Source of the DNA: Acidimangrovimonas sediminis | GTDB lineage: Bacteria > Pseudomonadota > Alphaproteobacteria > Rhodobacterales > Rhodobacteraceae | DNA length: 64,000 nucleotides | Direction: 5' to 3' | NCBI RefSeq assembly: GCF_002871005.1 | Contig: NZ_PHSN01000016.1 | Location: 62,001-126,000, forward strand | Part shown: piece by piece, positions 37,780-46,211 of the stretch | How the letters are laid out: each line of letters begins with the position of its first letter | Numbering within the stretch: the stretch's first letter is position 1 | Position numbers and translations under genes: made by a program | The notes under the pieces: model-generated | Database searches by the model: none | What the model saw: only the letters and a program-made list of their open reading frames with translations | Told to the model about the DNA's origin: nothing

Positions 37780-39357
37780 TCAGTCCACGAAAAGGTATTC
37801 GGTCGCCGCGATCTCACGCGCCTTGTGTTCCGACACATCGAGGAACTGTGCAAGCGGATAGGTATTCTCGTCGACCGAGGCGCTCTCGCGCAGGCGCTGG
37901 TATCCGCCGAAGGCCGCATCGCGGATCCGGTCGCTTTCGAACTTCACGTCGTAGCGCACCGTGGGCAGCAGCCGCGCCAGCGTGTCGGGCGGCGTGCGCT
38001 CGCCCGCAAGACCGATGCGGCGTGCGTGGCCGATCAGGTAGTCGTCGGAAAAGTCGCACTCGATCTCCAGCAGGCGCGTGGTCGAGCGGTCGGCGTAGAA
38101 ATCCTGCATCAGGTCGAGGTTCGCCGTATCCATGCAGATGATCAGGCGATTGGTCTCGTAATAGTCGAACAGCATCCGCACCAGCGCGCGGCGGTGGCGG
38201 GTGCGTTTCTCCAGCGTCGTCTCGATCCCGCCGAGGTCGGGAAGCGGGGTGGTCTCCTCGTTGAACAGATAGTCGATCGCGGGAAGGTTGGTGACCTGCC
38301 GCACCCGTTCCACCAGCCGCTTGGCGACGTGCCACTTCTTGCAGGTCACGATCATCAACTCGCGCTCGCGCCCGAGGCTGGCCTCGGTCTCCCAGAAGCG
38401 GGGGGCGAAGCGTCGCCCGATCCGGCCCCTGCCGGTGAGGAACTTGAACAGGTCCCGCCCCTCGTTCGAGATCGGGAAATATACCCCCTTGGTGGCGTAG
38501 AGACGGCCCAGCCGCGCCTTCAGCTCCGTCGCGTCGGGCGAGACCTTGCGCGCGAACAGGTAATCCTGGCTGAGCAGCAGGTCGAAATGATCGTTGTAGA
38601 AGGTCACCGGCATGCCATAGTCGGTGAACAGCAGGAACGTCAGCGTGCGCGACCGGATCTCGGGCTCCGGCACCAGATGGCGCACGAGCGTCTGAAAGAA
38701 GGTCTCGTCCGGGATCCAGGTGGTGCGGAAGAAGCGCACGACGTCGGGCCGGTCGCGCAGGAAGGACAGGATCCATTCCACGGTGCGGCGGCGCAGGCAC
38801 CACCACTGGCTGCCGATCTGCACCTCGATATCGGCGGGGATGGCGCGCTTCAGCCCCAGCTTCCGCTGCGCCTCCAGCACCTTGTAGAACAGCCACTTGT
38901 GCTTGCGCTCGTTCAGCAGGTGGCGATAGATCAGCCGGTCCTCCTTCATCCCGGTCTTGATCCAGTCCGAGGTGAAGAAGTCGTAGCTCTCGATGTAATC
39001 GACATCTTCGCGGTCAAGGAAGTCATGGGCATATTCGGCCGACTTGATGACCATGCAATCGCCCGAGAGCATATAGAAATGCGTGGCGCGCGGGAACGCC
39101 TCGACCGCCGATTCGACCGCGTTCAGCGTCGCCTGCACGAGGCTCCACTCCCCCCAGCCGCATTTCACCCGCTTGCGGGCGAAGGTGACCGAAGGGTTGT
39201 CCTTCAGCGCGGCACGGATCTTCGCGAAATCCTCGCGCGCGGCGCGGGCGTCGAAATGGATCGCCATGTAGTCGCCGGCCGCCGTCAGACGCTCCGCCTG
39301 GGCGATTACCCCCTCGGGGTCCTTGTGACACAGCAAGATGAAGGCGATTCTCGACAT
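37780..39357 (-). CDS. GT14-like (core-2/I-branching, xylosyltransferase-like) glycosyltransferase with large C-terminal domain
   Basis: A 525-residue cytoplasmic protein. Residues 1-250 resemble the GT14 fold: MSRIAFILLCHKDP start, HFDARA, the RVKCGWGEWSLVQATLNA block and the donor/acceptor motifs MLSGDCMVIKS, GSQWWCLRR and IPDETFFQTL. GT14 enzymes transfer GlcNAc or xylose. The remaining 275 residues (PISNEGRDLFKFLTGRGRIG…) are a domain I cannot name. It has no signal or membrane segment. It is divergent from the sulfotransferase gene over a 166-base AT-rich gap, suggesting both act on one surface glycan. Confidence 0.78.
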   Translation of the reverse strand: MSRIAFILLCHKDPEGVIAQAERLTAAGDYMAIHFDARAAREDFAKIRAALKDNPSVTFARKRVKCGWGEWSLVQATLNAVESAVEAFPRATHFYMLSGDCMVIKSAEYAHDFLDREDVDYIESYDFFTSDWIKTGMKEDRLIYRHLLNERKHKWLFYKVLEAQRKLGLKRAIPADIEVQIGSQWWCLRRRTVEWILSFLRDRPDVVRFFRTTWIPDETFFQTLVRHLVPEPEIRSRTLTFLLFTDYGMPVTFYNDHFDLLLSQDYLFARKVSPDATELKARLGRLYATKGVYFPISNEGRDLFKFLTGRGRIGRRFAPRFWETEASLGRERELMIVTCKKWHVAKRLVERVRQVTNLPAIDYLFNEETTPLPDLGGIETTLEKRTRHRRALVRMLFDYYETNRLIICMDTANLDLMQDFYADRSTTRLLEIECDFSDDYLIGHARRIGLAGERTPPDTLARLLPTVRYDVKFESDRIRDAAFGGYQRLRESASVDENTYPLAQFLDVSEHKAREIAATEYLFVD

Positions 39358-39523
39358 CGCGTTGTGACTGCCCGCTCCCGGTTGCCGGCCTCGCGCCCTA
39401 TTCTTTCCTTAAAATAGCTTCATCAAGCGTTGAAAAGACAGAACTTGTTTGCTTTTTTGTGAACCAATTGTCCGGGCGCGTGGCCAGCATGGCCCCGACC
39501 ACGGGCATCGGAGGCAGAGACAT
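39358..39523. promoter_or_regulatory. AT-rich divergent promoter region of the glycosyltransferase and sulfotransferase genes
   Basis: The stretch 39400-39475 is far richer in A+T than the surroundings (TTTCCTTAAAATAGC, TTGCTTTTTTGTG) and must hold promoters for both divergent genes. GGAGGC at 39510 is the ribosome binding site of the sulfotransferase. I could not settle on individual -10/-35 elements. Confidence 0.5.
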
Positions 39524-40342
39524 ATGGGTTTCCCAGGAACCTGGATGACCGAGAGCGAAAGCGTCGTCTATCGGGTGGTGCCCAAGTGCGCCTGCTCGTC
39601 GATCGGTCAGATCATGTACTACTCGGATCACGGGCGTTTCTTCGACGGCGACATCCACGACTCGACCGAGGGGCTGCACAAATGGGCCCAGGAGGAGAGC
39701 CAGCCGCTGATCACCGCCAACGTGAAACGGCACGGGTCCTATGCCTTCACCTGCGTGCGCAACCCCTACACCCGGATCCTGTCGTCCTTCTTCGACAAGA
39801 TCTGCGGCATCCAGCGCAATGGCCGGCGTTACCGCGGCAAGCTGGTGCCGATGCTGGTGCAGAAATACGGGATCGAGGTGGGCGACCCCGAGACCGGGTT
39901 CGAATTCGACCAGATCGCCAGCTTCCGCCGCTTCCTGCTGTTCGCGCGCGACACCATCCGCTGGAAGAAACCGATGGAGCCCGACATCCACTGGTCGGCC
40001 ATGTCGGGGCACATCTCCACCTTCATCCTGAACGGCGGGCGCTACGACCACATCTTCTTCACCGAGAAGTTCGACGAGGGGATGCAGGTCGTGCTCGACC
40101 ATATCGAGACGCCGGTCGCGGTGGATCTCAAGCAGGTCCCGCGGTTCAACGAGAGCGAGGGCCACGGCCCCAGGCGCGCCCACCCGGTCGAGGCCTATTT
40201 CGATGACCTGTCGATGCACCTCGTCTACGAGATCTACAAACGCGACTTCGAGCTCTTCAAGTATGATTTCGAGAACCCGGCGAACAAGATGCCACGGGGC
40301 GAGGTCGACCTCGACGAGGTCCACGCCAAGCTGGGATCGTAA
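39524..40342 (+). CDS. Carbohydrate-type sulfotransferase (family 2)
   Basis: A 272-residue PAPS-dependent sulfotransferase. The 5'-phosphosulfate loop is VVPKCACSS (residues 18-26), close to the VPKxGCT loop of chondroitin/dermatan sulfotransferases; the 3'-phosphate block is FTCVRNPYTRILSSFF (75-90). It would move sulfate from PAPS to a sugar hydroxyl. ATG at 39524 is favoured over an upstream in-frame Met because GGAGGC is positioned for it and homology to the family begins there. No signal peptide. Divergent partner of the GT14-like gene. Confidence 0.82.
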   Translation: MGFPGTWMTESESVVYRVVPKCACSSIGQIMYYSDHGRFFDGDIHDSTEGLHKWAQEESQPLITANVKRHGSYAFTCVRNPYTRILSSFFDKICGIQRNGRRYRGKLVPMLVQKYGIEVGDPETGFEFDQIASFRRFLLFARDTIRWKKPMEPDIHWSAMSGHISTFILNGGRYDHIFFTEKFDEGMQVVLDHIETPVAVDLKQVPRFNESEGHGPRRAHPVEAYFDDLSMHLVYEIYKRDFELFKYDFENPANKMPRGEVDLDEVHAKLGS

Positions 40343-40380
40343 CACCGGCGGCGGAGCGAGCGGCAGAGGACGCGCCGGCG

Positions 40381-40428
40381 GGGGGTTTCCACCCCCGCAC
40401 CCCCGGAGGATATTTTCACTCAGAAGAA
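40381..40428 (-). repeat. Dispersed hairpin repeat, copy C (inverted)
   Basis: Read on the minus strand: TTCTTCTGAGTGAAAATATCC, then CCGGGGGTGC and the stem GGGGGT/ACCCCC with a GGAA loop. Two substitutions in the 21-base head relative to copies A, B and D. It lies 135 bases from copy D in opposite orientation. Confidence 0.85.
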
Positions 40429-40562
40429 AGCGGGACGGATCGCAACGCCCCGCGGCGGTCTGAACCGCGCGGGGCGCCTTCTCCTGAGGCGGTCATCGGC
40501 TTCCCAGCCTGTACCGCGCCGACAAGTCTGCGCGGGCACGGTTAAGAAAGCCTGAATTTCCG

Positions 40563-40611
40563 TTCTTCTGAGCGGAAATATCCCGGGGGGTGCAGGGGGG
40601 CAGCGCCCCCC
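40563..40611 (+). repeat. Dispersed hairpin repeat, copy D
   Basis: TTCTTCTGAGCGGAAATATCC followed by CGGGGGGTGCA and the stem GGGGGGC (40595-40601)/GCCCCCC (40605-40611), loop AGC. Nearly identical to copy B along its whole length. It lies in the convergent gap between the sulfotransferase and adenosine kinase genes. Confidence 0.9.
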
Positions 40612-40633
40612 GCCCTGCCCGTGCCGCACGCGC

Positions 40634-41620
40634 CTAGATCAGGCCCTTCTCACGGAACGATGCCTGCATATCGGCTTCGGGCCGGGCGCCGAAGTGACCG
40701 ATCACCTCGGCCGCCGCGGCCACGCCCATCCGGCCGCAGGTCTCCAGCGACTGGCCCGTGGCCAGGCCGTAGAGGAAGCCCGCCGCGAACTGGTCACCCG
40801 CGCCGGTCGCATCGACCGGCGTCACCGGCGTCACCGGGACCGAGACCTCCTCGTCGCCGCGCACCAGCACCACGTCATGGCCCGAGCGGGTGCAGACGAT
40901 CAGGCCGCTTTCCTGCGCGGCCTGTTCCAGCGCTGCGCTCAGGTCGGTCTCGTAGAGCGCCTCCCACTCGTGCTGGTTGCCGATGACGAAGTCGAGGTCG
41001 CGCACCAGGCGGCGGAAATCCTCGCGGTGCCGGGTCACGCAGAACGGGTCGGACAGGGCGATGCCCGCCTTGCCGCCCGCCGCATGGCAGATCTCGACCG
41101 CGCGTTCGAAGGCCTGCTTGCCCTTCGGCTTGTCGTAGAGATAGCCCTCGAGGAACAGGATCTCGGTCTGCCCCGCGACCTCTTCGGGGACGTCGTCCGA
41201 CCCAAGCTCGGCGCCGATGCCGAGGTAGGTGTTCATCGACCGCTCGCCATCCGGCGTCACGAAGATCATCGAGCGCGAGGTCGGCAGCTCGCCCTCGGCC
41301 ACCGGCGGGTTGACGAAGGCGGTGCCGCCCTTCTCCATCCCCTCGGCATAGAACCGGCCCAGTTCATCGTCGCGCACCCGGCCGATGAAGGCAGTAGCGA
41401 GGCCGAGGCTGCCGATCCCCGCCAATGTGTTCGCGACCGAGCCGCCGGGCGCCTGGGTGCGCTGGTCCATCGCGTCGTAGAGAAGCTCGCCCCGGTCGCG
41501 TTCGATCAGCTGCATCACGCCCTTGTCGATGCCCATCCGGGACAGGAAGCCGTCGTCGCACTGGGTCAGGACATCGACGATCGCGTTGCCGATGCCGACC
41601 ACCTTGTAGGTCTTGGTCAC
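40634..41620 (-). CDS. PfkB-family carbohydrate/adenosine kinase
   Basis: A 328-residue ribokinase-fold kinase, most like adenosine kinase: GIGNAIVDVL start, the GGSVANTLAGIGSLG substrate motif and the C-terminal anion hole/catalytic base DATGAGDQFAAGFLYG. It would make AMP from adenosine. The start is GTG at 41620, with GAGGAG twelve bases upstream; it overlaps the nth TGA by four bases (GTGA), and the frame upstream is nth in another phase. Substrate could be another nucleoside or sugar. Confidence 0.88.
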   Translation of the reverse strand: MTKTYKVVGIGNAIVDVLTQCDDGFLSRMGIDKGVMQLIERDRGELLYDAMDQRTQAPGGSVANTLAGIGSLGLATAFIGRVRDDELGRFYAEGMEKGGTAFVNPPVAEGELPTSRSMIFVTPDGERSMNTYLGIGAELGSDDVPEEVAGQTEILFLEGYLYDKPKGKQAFERAVEICHAAGGKAGIALSDPFCVTRHREDFRRLVRDLDFVIGNQHEWEALYETDLSAALEQAAQESGLIVCTRSGHDVVLVRGDEEVSVPVTPVTPVDATGAGDQFAAGFLYGLATGQSLETCGRMGVAAAAEVIGHFGARPEADMQASFREKGLI

Positions 41621-42261
41621 GTTGTCTTCTCCTCGTAGGGACAGAGGTCGCGGATCAGGCAATCCGGGCAGCGCGGCTTGCGCGCCGTGCAGATGTAGCG
41701 CCCGTGCAGGATCAGCCAGTGATGCGCGTGTTGCTGGAATTCGGCGGGGATATTGTCCTCGATCGCCCTCTCGACGATCTCCACCGTCTTGCCCGGCGCG
41801 ATGCCGGTGCGGTTGCCGACGCGGAAGATGTGTGTATCGACCGCCTGCGCCGGCTGGCGGAACCACATGTTCAGGACCACGTTCGCGGTCTTGCGCCCCA
41901 CCCCTGGCAGCGCCTGCAGCGCCGCGCGGGACGAAGGCACCTCGCCACCGTATTCCTCGACGAGGATCCGGCTGAGCTTGATGACGTTCTTCGCCTTCTG
42001 GCGATAGAGGCCGATCGTCTTGATGTGTTCGGTCAGCCCCTCTTCGCCCAGGGCCAGCATCTTCTCGGGCGTGTCGGCGACCTCGAAGAGGCCGCGCGTC
42101 GCACGGTTCACCCCGGCATCGGTGGCCTGCGCCGAAAGGGCGACGGCGACCAGCAGGGTGAATGCGTTGAGATGCTCCAGCTCGCCCTTCGGTTCGGGTT
42201 CCGCCGCCTGGAAGCGGGCAAAGATCTCGCGGATCGTATGGTAGGGCAGCTGCTTGGCCAT
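41617..42261 (-). CDS. nth: Endonuclease III
   Basis: A 214-residue bifunctional DNA glycosylase/AP lyase for oxidised pyrimidines. The helix-hairpin-helix LPGVGRKTANVV carries the catalytic Lys and DTHIFRV the catalytic Asp. The [4Fe-4S] cluster is bound by CTARKPRCPDCLIRDLC (C-x6-C-x2-C-x5-C). ATG at 42261 is chosen because family similarity starts with MAKQLPYHTI. Coupled to the downstream kinase by a four-base overlap. Confidence 0.97.
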   Translation of the reverse strand: MAKQLPYHTIREIFARFQAAEPEPKGELEHLNAFTLLVAVALSAQATDAGVNRATRGLFEVADTPEKMLALGEEGLTEHIKTIGLYRQKAKNVIKLSRILVEEYGGEVPSSRAALQALPGVGRKTANVVLNMWFRQPAQAVDTHIFRVGNRTGIAPGKTVEIVERAIEDNIPAEFQQHAHHWLILHGRYICTARKPRCPDCLIRDLCPYEEKTT

Positions 42262-42397
42262 CCCGGACGGTATGCAACGCCGCCCCGCGGGGGGCAAGGG
42301 TGCGCACAGCATCCTGCGCCCTCCAGGCATGCCCGGTGCCTGTTAACCGGGCATTTCCCAATGCTGGTGCATGGTCCACCCGGAAGTGGAGGGTGCC

Positions 42398-43474
42398 ATG
42401 GTCTACATCTACACGGCGGATGCCCCGGTGTTCGACGGCGCCGGTCACATCACCTTGCGTGCGGATTACGACCCGCAGCTGCACCGTGCCGCGCTTGTCA
42501 TTTCCGACGGCGATCTGGTCTTTGACGGCGACATCAGCGACCGACACATCGGCAACGACGCGAACCAAACCGGCGCGCTCCATGACCTGCAGGGGGCGCT
42601 GATCGTCTCCGGCCCGGTCTATTCCGACGGCTACAGCCTTCTGCGCGCGCCCGACGGTATCCTGATCCGGGCGGACCTGGTGAAATTCGGCGGCGGGGCG
42701 CAGGACGACATCCTCTACGGTTACGCCATGTCGACCCCGCTGGAGGCCGGGGTCACCTACACGATGATCGAAAGCGGCGACACCGGCAAGGTGGCCAAGG
42801 TCGACGTGGACAACCGCACCACCGACGATATCTTCACCTCTGTCCCGTGCATCGCCGCCGGCACCTCGGTGATGACATCCGAGGGCATGGTGCCGGTGGA
42901 CTGGCTGCGCCCCGGCGACCGGCTGTTGACACGAGATCGGGGGTTCCAGCCATTGCTGTGGGTCGGCCGGCTAGACCCCGACGAGGCCGGAGGCGGAACG
43001 GGGCGGGCGATTTTGATCGCCGCGGGGGCGCTGGGGGCCGAGATGCCCACCGCGCCGCTTCGCGTGTCGCCACATCACCGGGTCCTGGTCAGCGATACGC
43101 AGCTGCAGCTTTGCTTCGGGCACGATGCGATGTTCTGCGCGGCGGATTTCCTGACCCACCTGCCCGGCATCGCGGCCGAGACCGAGGGGCCGGCGCCGGT
43201 CTATTACCGCCTGCTCCTCCCTCGGCACGAAGCGATCCTGGCCGAGGGCACGTGGGCCGAGTCGCTGTTCCTCGGCGACCTGGTGCAGGAAGTGATCGCC
43301 CCCGACACGCTGGCCGCACTGTCGGAGCGGCTCGACCTCACGCAAGGCGCGCACCGGCACACCGCCTACCCCTGCCTGAAGCGATGGGAGGCGGCCCTGA
43401 TCCGCCCACCCGTCGGCGCGACACCGGCAGAGGACGACGGCGAGGCCCAAGGGCCGCTGCGAGCCCGGGCCTGA
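42398..43474 (+). CDS. Hint (hedgehog/intein)-domain protein
   Basis: A 358-residue protein. The N-terminal 145 residues (MVYIYTADAPVFDGAG…) are an unrecognised beta-rich domain. A Hint_2-type domain follows: VPCIAAGTSVMTSEG with the potential nucleophilic Cys, VDWLRPGDRLLTRDRG, LLWVGR, and SPHHRVLVSD with the conserved His pair. The last 40 residues are polar. Such proteins are multiplied in Rhodobacterales, often with RTX regions, and may self-cleave; whether this one does is unknown. ATG 42398 has GGAGGG upstream; ATG 42371 is the alternative. Confidence 0.8.
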   Translation: MVYIYTADAPVFDGAGHITLRADYDPQLHRAALVISDGDLVFDGDISDRHIGNDANQTGALHDLQGALIVSGPVYSDGYSLLRAPDGILIRADLVKFGGGAQDDILYGYAMSTPLEAGVTYTMIESGDTGKVAKVDVDNRTTDDIFTSVPCIAAGTSVMTSEGMVPVDWLRPGDRLLTRDRGFQPLLWVGRLDPDEAGGGTGRAILIAAGALGAEMPTAPLRVSPHHRVLVSDTQLQLCFGHDAMFCAADFLTHLPGIAAETEGPAPVYYRLLLPRHEAILAEGTWAESLFLGDLVQEVIAPDTLAALSERLDLTQGAHRHTAYPCLKRWEAALIRPPVGATPAEDDGEAQGPLRARA

Positions 43475-43616
43475 GGCCACTCCCGGCCCCAGCCATCCCT
43501 CCCCGGCCCTCCCTGCCCCCCCGGGAAGAACCACTTCAGGCCAAATGCGCAGGAAGCGGGTCGCGAAGACGGCCTCGCCCGCCTATCTTCGGAGCATGCA
43601 GACAGGAACCCCCGCC

Positions 43617-44486
43617 ATGCTCGACCAGACCGAAAGCCCCGCCTATCACTACCGGGTCATCGCCCGGGCGCTCGAAGAGATCGACTCGGGCGGCGCGCAG
43701 ATGCCGCTGGAGGATCTGGCCGCCCGGATGGGGATGAGCGCGGCGCATTTCCAGCGGGTGTTTTCGCGCTGGGTTGGCGTGTCGCCCAAGCGCTATCAGC
43801 AATACCTGACGCTCGACCTCTCGCGCCGGCTTCTGGCCGAGCGGCATACCGTCCTCGACACGGCGCTGGCGGCCGGGCTGTCCGGTGGCGGGCGCCTGCA
43901 CGACCTGTTCCTGCGCTGGGAGGCGATGAGCCCCGGCGATTATGCCCGCGGCGGTGACGGGCTGACGATCCGGTGGGGCTGGTTCGACAGCGCCTTCGGC
44001 CCCGCGCTGGCGATGGGCACGGACAAGGGGCTGTGCGGCATCGGCTTTGCCGGGGAAACCGGGCCCGAAGCCACCATGGCCGATTTGCGCGCCCGCTGGC
44101 CGCGCGCGGCCTATGTCGAGGATGCGGCGCGCCTCGCCCCCTGGGCCGAGGCCGCGCTTGGCGGCCGGCGCGACCGGACCGCGCTCCACCTGATCGGCGC
44201 GCCGTTCCAGATCAAGGTGTGGGAAGCGTTGCTGACCATTCCCGCGGGCCATGTCACCACCTACTCCGACATCGCCAGCGCCATCGGCCACCCGAAGGCC
44301 GTGCGCGCGGTGGGTACCGCGGTCGGGCGCAATCCGCTGTCGTGGCTGATCCCCTGCCACCGCGCGCTCAGGCGGTCCGGCGGGCTTGGCGGCTATCACT
44401 GGGGGCTACCGGTCAAGCGCGCGATGCTGGCTTGGGAATACGCCCGCAGCGAGGGTGGCGCGGCGATGCCGGGCGATGCCGCCTGA
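43617..44486 (+). CDS. Ada-like methylated-DNA--[protein]-cysteine methyltransferase with AraC HTH
   Basis: A 289-residue fusion: an AraC-type helix-turn-helix at residues 10-100 (LAARMGMSAAHFQRVFSRWVG), then an O6-alkylguanine methyltransferase domain with PCHR (active Cys at about residue 247). The zinc/phosphotriester N-terminal domain of E. coli Ada is absent, so it can repair O6-methylguanine but lacks the methyl-phosphotriester switch. AGGAA is well placed before ATG 43617; ATG 43596 is possible. Together with tag it gives alkylation repair in this window. Confidence 0.9.
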   Translation: MLDQTESPAYHYRVIARALEEIDSGGAQMPLEDLAARMGMSAAHFQRVFSRWVGVSPKRYQQYLTLDLSRRLLAERHTVLDTALAAGLSGGGRLHDLFLRWEAMSPGDYARGGDGLTIRWGWFDSAFGPALAMGTDKGLCGIGFAGETGPEATMADLRARWPRAAYVEDAARLAPWAEAALGGRRDRTALHLIGAPFQIKVWEALLTIPAGHVTTYSDIASAIGHPKAVRAVGTAVGRNPLSWLIPCHRALRRSGGLGGYHWGLPVKRAMLAWEYARSEGGAAMPGDAA

Positions 44487-44596
44487 ACCACGCGCAAGTG
44501 ATGCGCGATTTGCTGCCGATCGGCGCGTGGAACCTTCGCCGGGGCGGATCCTTGGGCTATCCATGGGGCACGCATAACCACCCGATGGGGGACAAG

Positions 44597-45262
44597 ATGA
44601 ATTTCCGAATTTCCGCGCTGTTGCTGGCCACCGCAGGCACGCTGGCCCTTAGCGGCTGCGAGCAGCCGAACCCGAACGCCTACCCGAACGACCCGAACGC
44701 CCGCGCCAAGAACGGTGCGATCGCGGGAGCCATCGCGGGCGCCGGCGCCGGGCTGATCTTCGGCAAGGGCGACCGCGCGGCACAGGCCGTCGCCGGCGCT
44801 GCTCTGGGGGCCGCCGTCGGCGGTGCCGTCGGCCATTCGCTCGACCAGCAAGCCGCGGACCTGCGCCGCCAGATCGGCGACGGGCGGATCTCGGTCACCA
44901 ATACCGGCAACACGCTGGTGGTGAACATGCCGCAGGACATCCTCTTCGCCACCGACAGCGACCACGTGCGCCCCGCGCTCCGCAACGAGCTGAGCGGTGT
45001 CGCGCAGAACCTGTCGAGCTATCCCGACAGCACGGTGCAGGTCGTGGGCCACACCGACAACACGGGAACGGCCAGCTACAACCAGAACCTGTCCGAACGC
45101 CGCGCCGGCGCGGTCGCGGGCATCCTGATCGGCGACGGCGTCGCACCGCAGCGGATCCAGGCCATCGGCCGGGGCGAGGATCAGCCCATCGCGACCAACC
45201 AGACCAGCGAGGGCCGCGCCCGCAACCGCCGGGTCGAGATTATCATCATTCCGAACCGCTGA
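44597..45262 (+). CDS. OmpA-family peptidoglycan-associated lipoprotein
   Basis: A 221-residue lipoprotein. The lipobox LALSGC puts the acylated Cys at 21. A glycine-zipper segment (about residues 38-85: GAIAGAIAGAGAGLIFGKG) precedes the OmpA domain (about 105-218), with the peptidoglycan-binding VVGHTDNTGTASYNQNLSERRA and the terminal RNRRVEIII. It probably links outer membrane and wall. ATG 44597 is preferred to 44585 because of GGGGGA upstream and the signal-peptide start MNFRISALLL. A clear terminator follows. Confidence 0.92.
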   Translation: MNFRISALLLATAGTLALSGCEQPNPNAYPNDPNARAKNGAIAGAIAGAGAGLIFGKGDRAAQAVAGAALGAAVGGAVGHSLDQQAADLRRQIGDGRISVTNTGNTLVVNMPQDILFATDSDHVRPALRNELSGVAQNLSSYPDSTVQVVGHTDNTGTASYNQNLSERRAGAVAGILIGDGVAPQRIQAIGRGEDQPIATNQTSEGRARNRRVEIIIIPNR

Positions 45263-45286
45263 TCCCGCACCGGGCAGCAAGATCGC

Positions 45287-45316
45287 AAAGGCCGGGCCGC
45301 AGCGCCCGGCCTTTCG
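45287..45316 (+). terminator. Terminator of the OmpA-family gene
   Basis: AAAGGCCGGGC and GCCCGGCCTTT pair perfectly over 11 bp around a six-base loop (45287-45314). Confidence 0.82.
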
Positions 45317-45406
45317 CGCTTCGGTCCTTCCTTCGTGCCCGGATATCCCTGCCAAGGGCGCAGGCTGCACCGCCGGACCGCCGGGCCGCTTGCACCCCGC
45401 CCCGGC

Positions 45407-45425
45407 TGGTCATATCTCTTGACCA
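45407..45425. promoter_or_regulatory. Inverted repeat TGGTCA-N7-TGACCA before the FadR-type gene
   Basis: TGGTCA (45407-45412) and TGACCA (45420-45425) flank TATCTCT, 15 bases upstream of the ATG. The half-site resembles PdhR/LldR-class operators (TTGGT…ACCAA), so autoregulation is a reasonable inference. Confidence 0.45.
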
Positions 45426-45440
45426 ATTCCGGAGATCCCC

Positions 45441-46211
45441 ATGCCATTCACCAAGGTCCAGCCCGAGAAGCTGTCGCAAACCGTCGTCCGCCAGATCGAA
45501 CTCCTGATCCTGCGCGGCGTACTGCGTCCGGGCGAGCGCCTGCCGTCGGAACGCGACCTGGCCGAGAAGCTGGGCGTCTCGCGCCCCAGCCTGCGCGAGG
45601 CGTTGTCGGAACTGCAGGCGCGGGGCCTTCTGGCGACGCGGGCCGGTGCCGGCGTTTACGTGGCCGAGGTGCTGGGCTCGGCCTTCGCGCCAGCGCTCGT
45701 GCAGCTCTTCGCGGCGCATGACGAGGCGGTGTTCGACTACATCGCCTTCCGCCGCGACATGGAGGGGCTGGCCGCCGAACGCGCGGCGCGGATGGGCACC
45801 GATACCGACCTGCAGGTGATCGCCGCCATTCTCGGGCGGATGGAGACGGCCCATGCGAAACGCGATGCCTCGGACGAGGCCGCGCTCGACGCGCAGTTCC
45901 ACATGGCGGTGATCGAGGCCAGCCACAACGTCGTCATGCTGCACATGATGCGGTCGATGTACGACCTTCTGCGCGAGGGCGTCTTCTACAACCGCCAGAT
46001 GATGTTCCGCCAGCGCACGACCCGGGGTGACCTGCTGGACCAGCACAGGGCGATCAACATCGCGCTGCAGGCCCGCGATCCCGAGGCCGCCCGCGCGGCC
46101 GTTGCCCGCCACATGGATTACGTCGAAGCCGCGTTGAGGGCCGAGAAGCGCGCGGCGGCGCAGGAAGAGGTTGCGCGCCAACGCCTGGAACATAACGCCG
46201 AAAAGTCTTGA
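45441..46211 (+). CDS. GntR-family transcriptional regulator, FadR/FCD subfamily
   Basis: A 256-residue repressor. The winged HTH (residues 10-75; RLPSERDLAEKLGVSRPSLREAL) is followed by an all-helical FCD ligand domain with the metal-binding pattern D-x3-H…H (LDAQFHMAV, DQHRAIN, VARHMDYV). Members sense organic acids such as pyruvate, lactate or glycolate; the ligand is not predictable here. A candidate operator overlaps its leader. It is convergent with the ATP synthase operon and has twin palindromes over its stop codon. Confidence 0.92.
   Translation: MPFTKVQPEKLSQTVVRQIELLILRGVLRPGERLPSERDLAEKLGVSRPSLREALSELQARGLLATRAGAGVYVAEVLGSAFAPALVQLFAAHDEAVFDYIAFRRDMEGLAAERAARMGTDTDLQVIAAILGRMETAHAKRDASDEAALDAQFHMAVIEASHNVVMLHMMRSMYDLLREGVFYNRQMMFRQRTTRGDLLDQHRAINIALQARDPEAARAAVARHMDYVEAALRAEKRAAAQEEVARQRLEHNAEKS

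Noticed and set aside
41621-42583. Upstream extension of the adenosine kinase frame
   Set aside because: The extension lies over nth in another phase, and kinase similarity begins exactly at the GTG at 41620 with a good Shine-Dalgarno.
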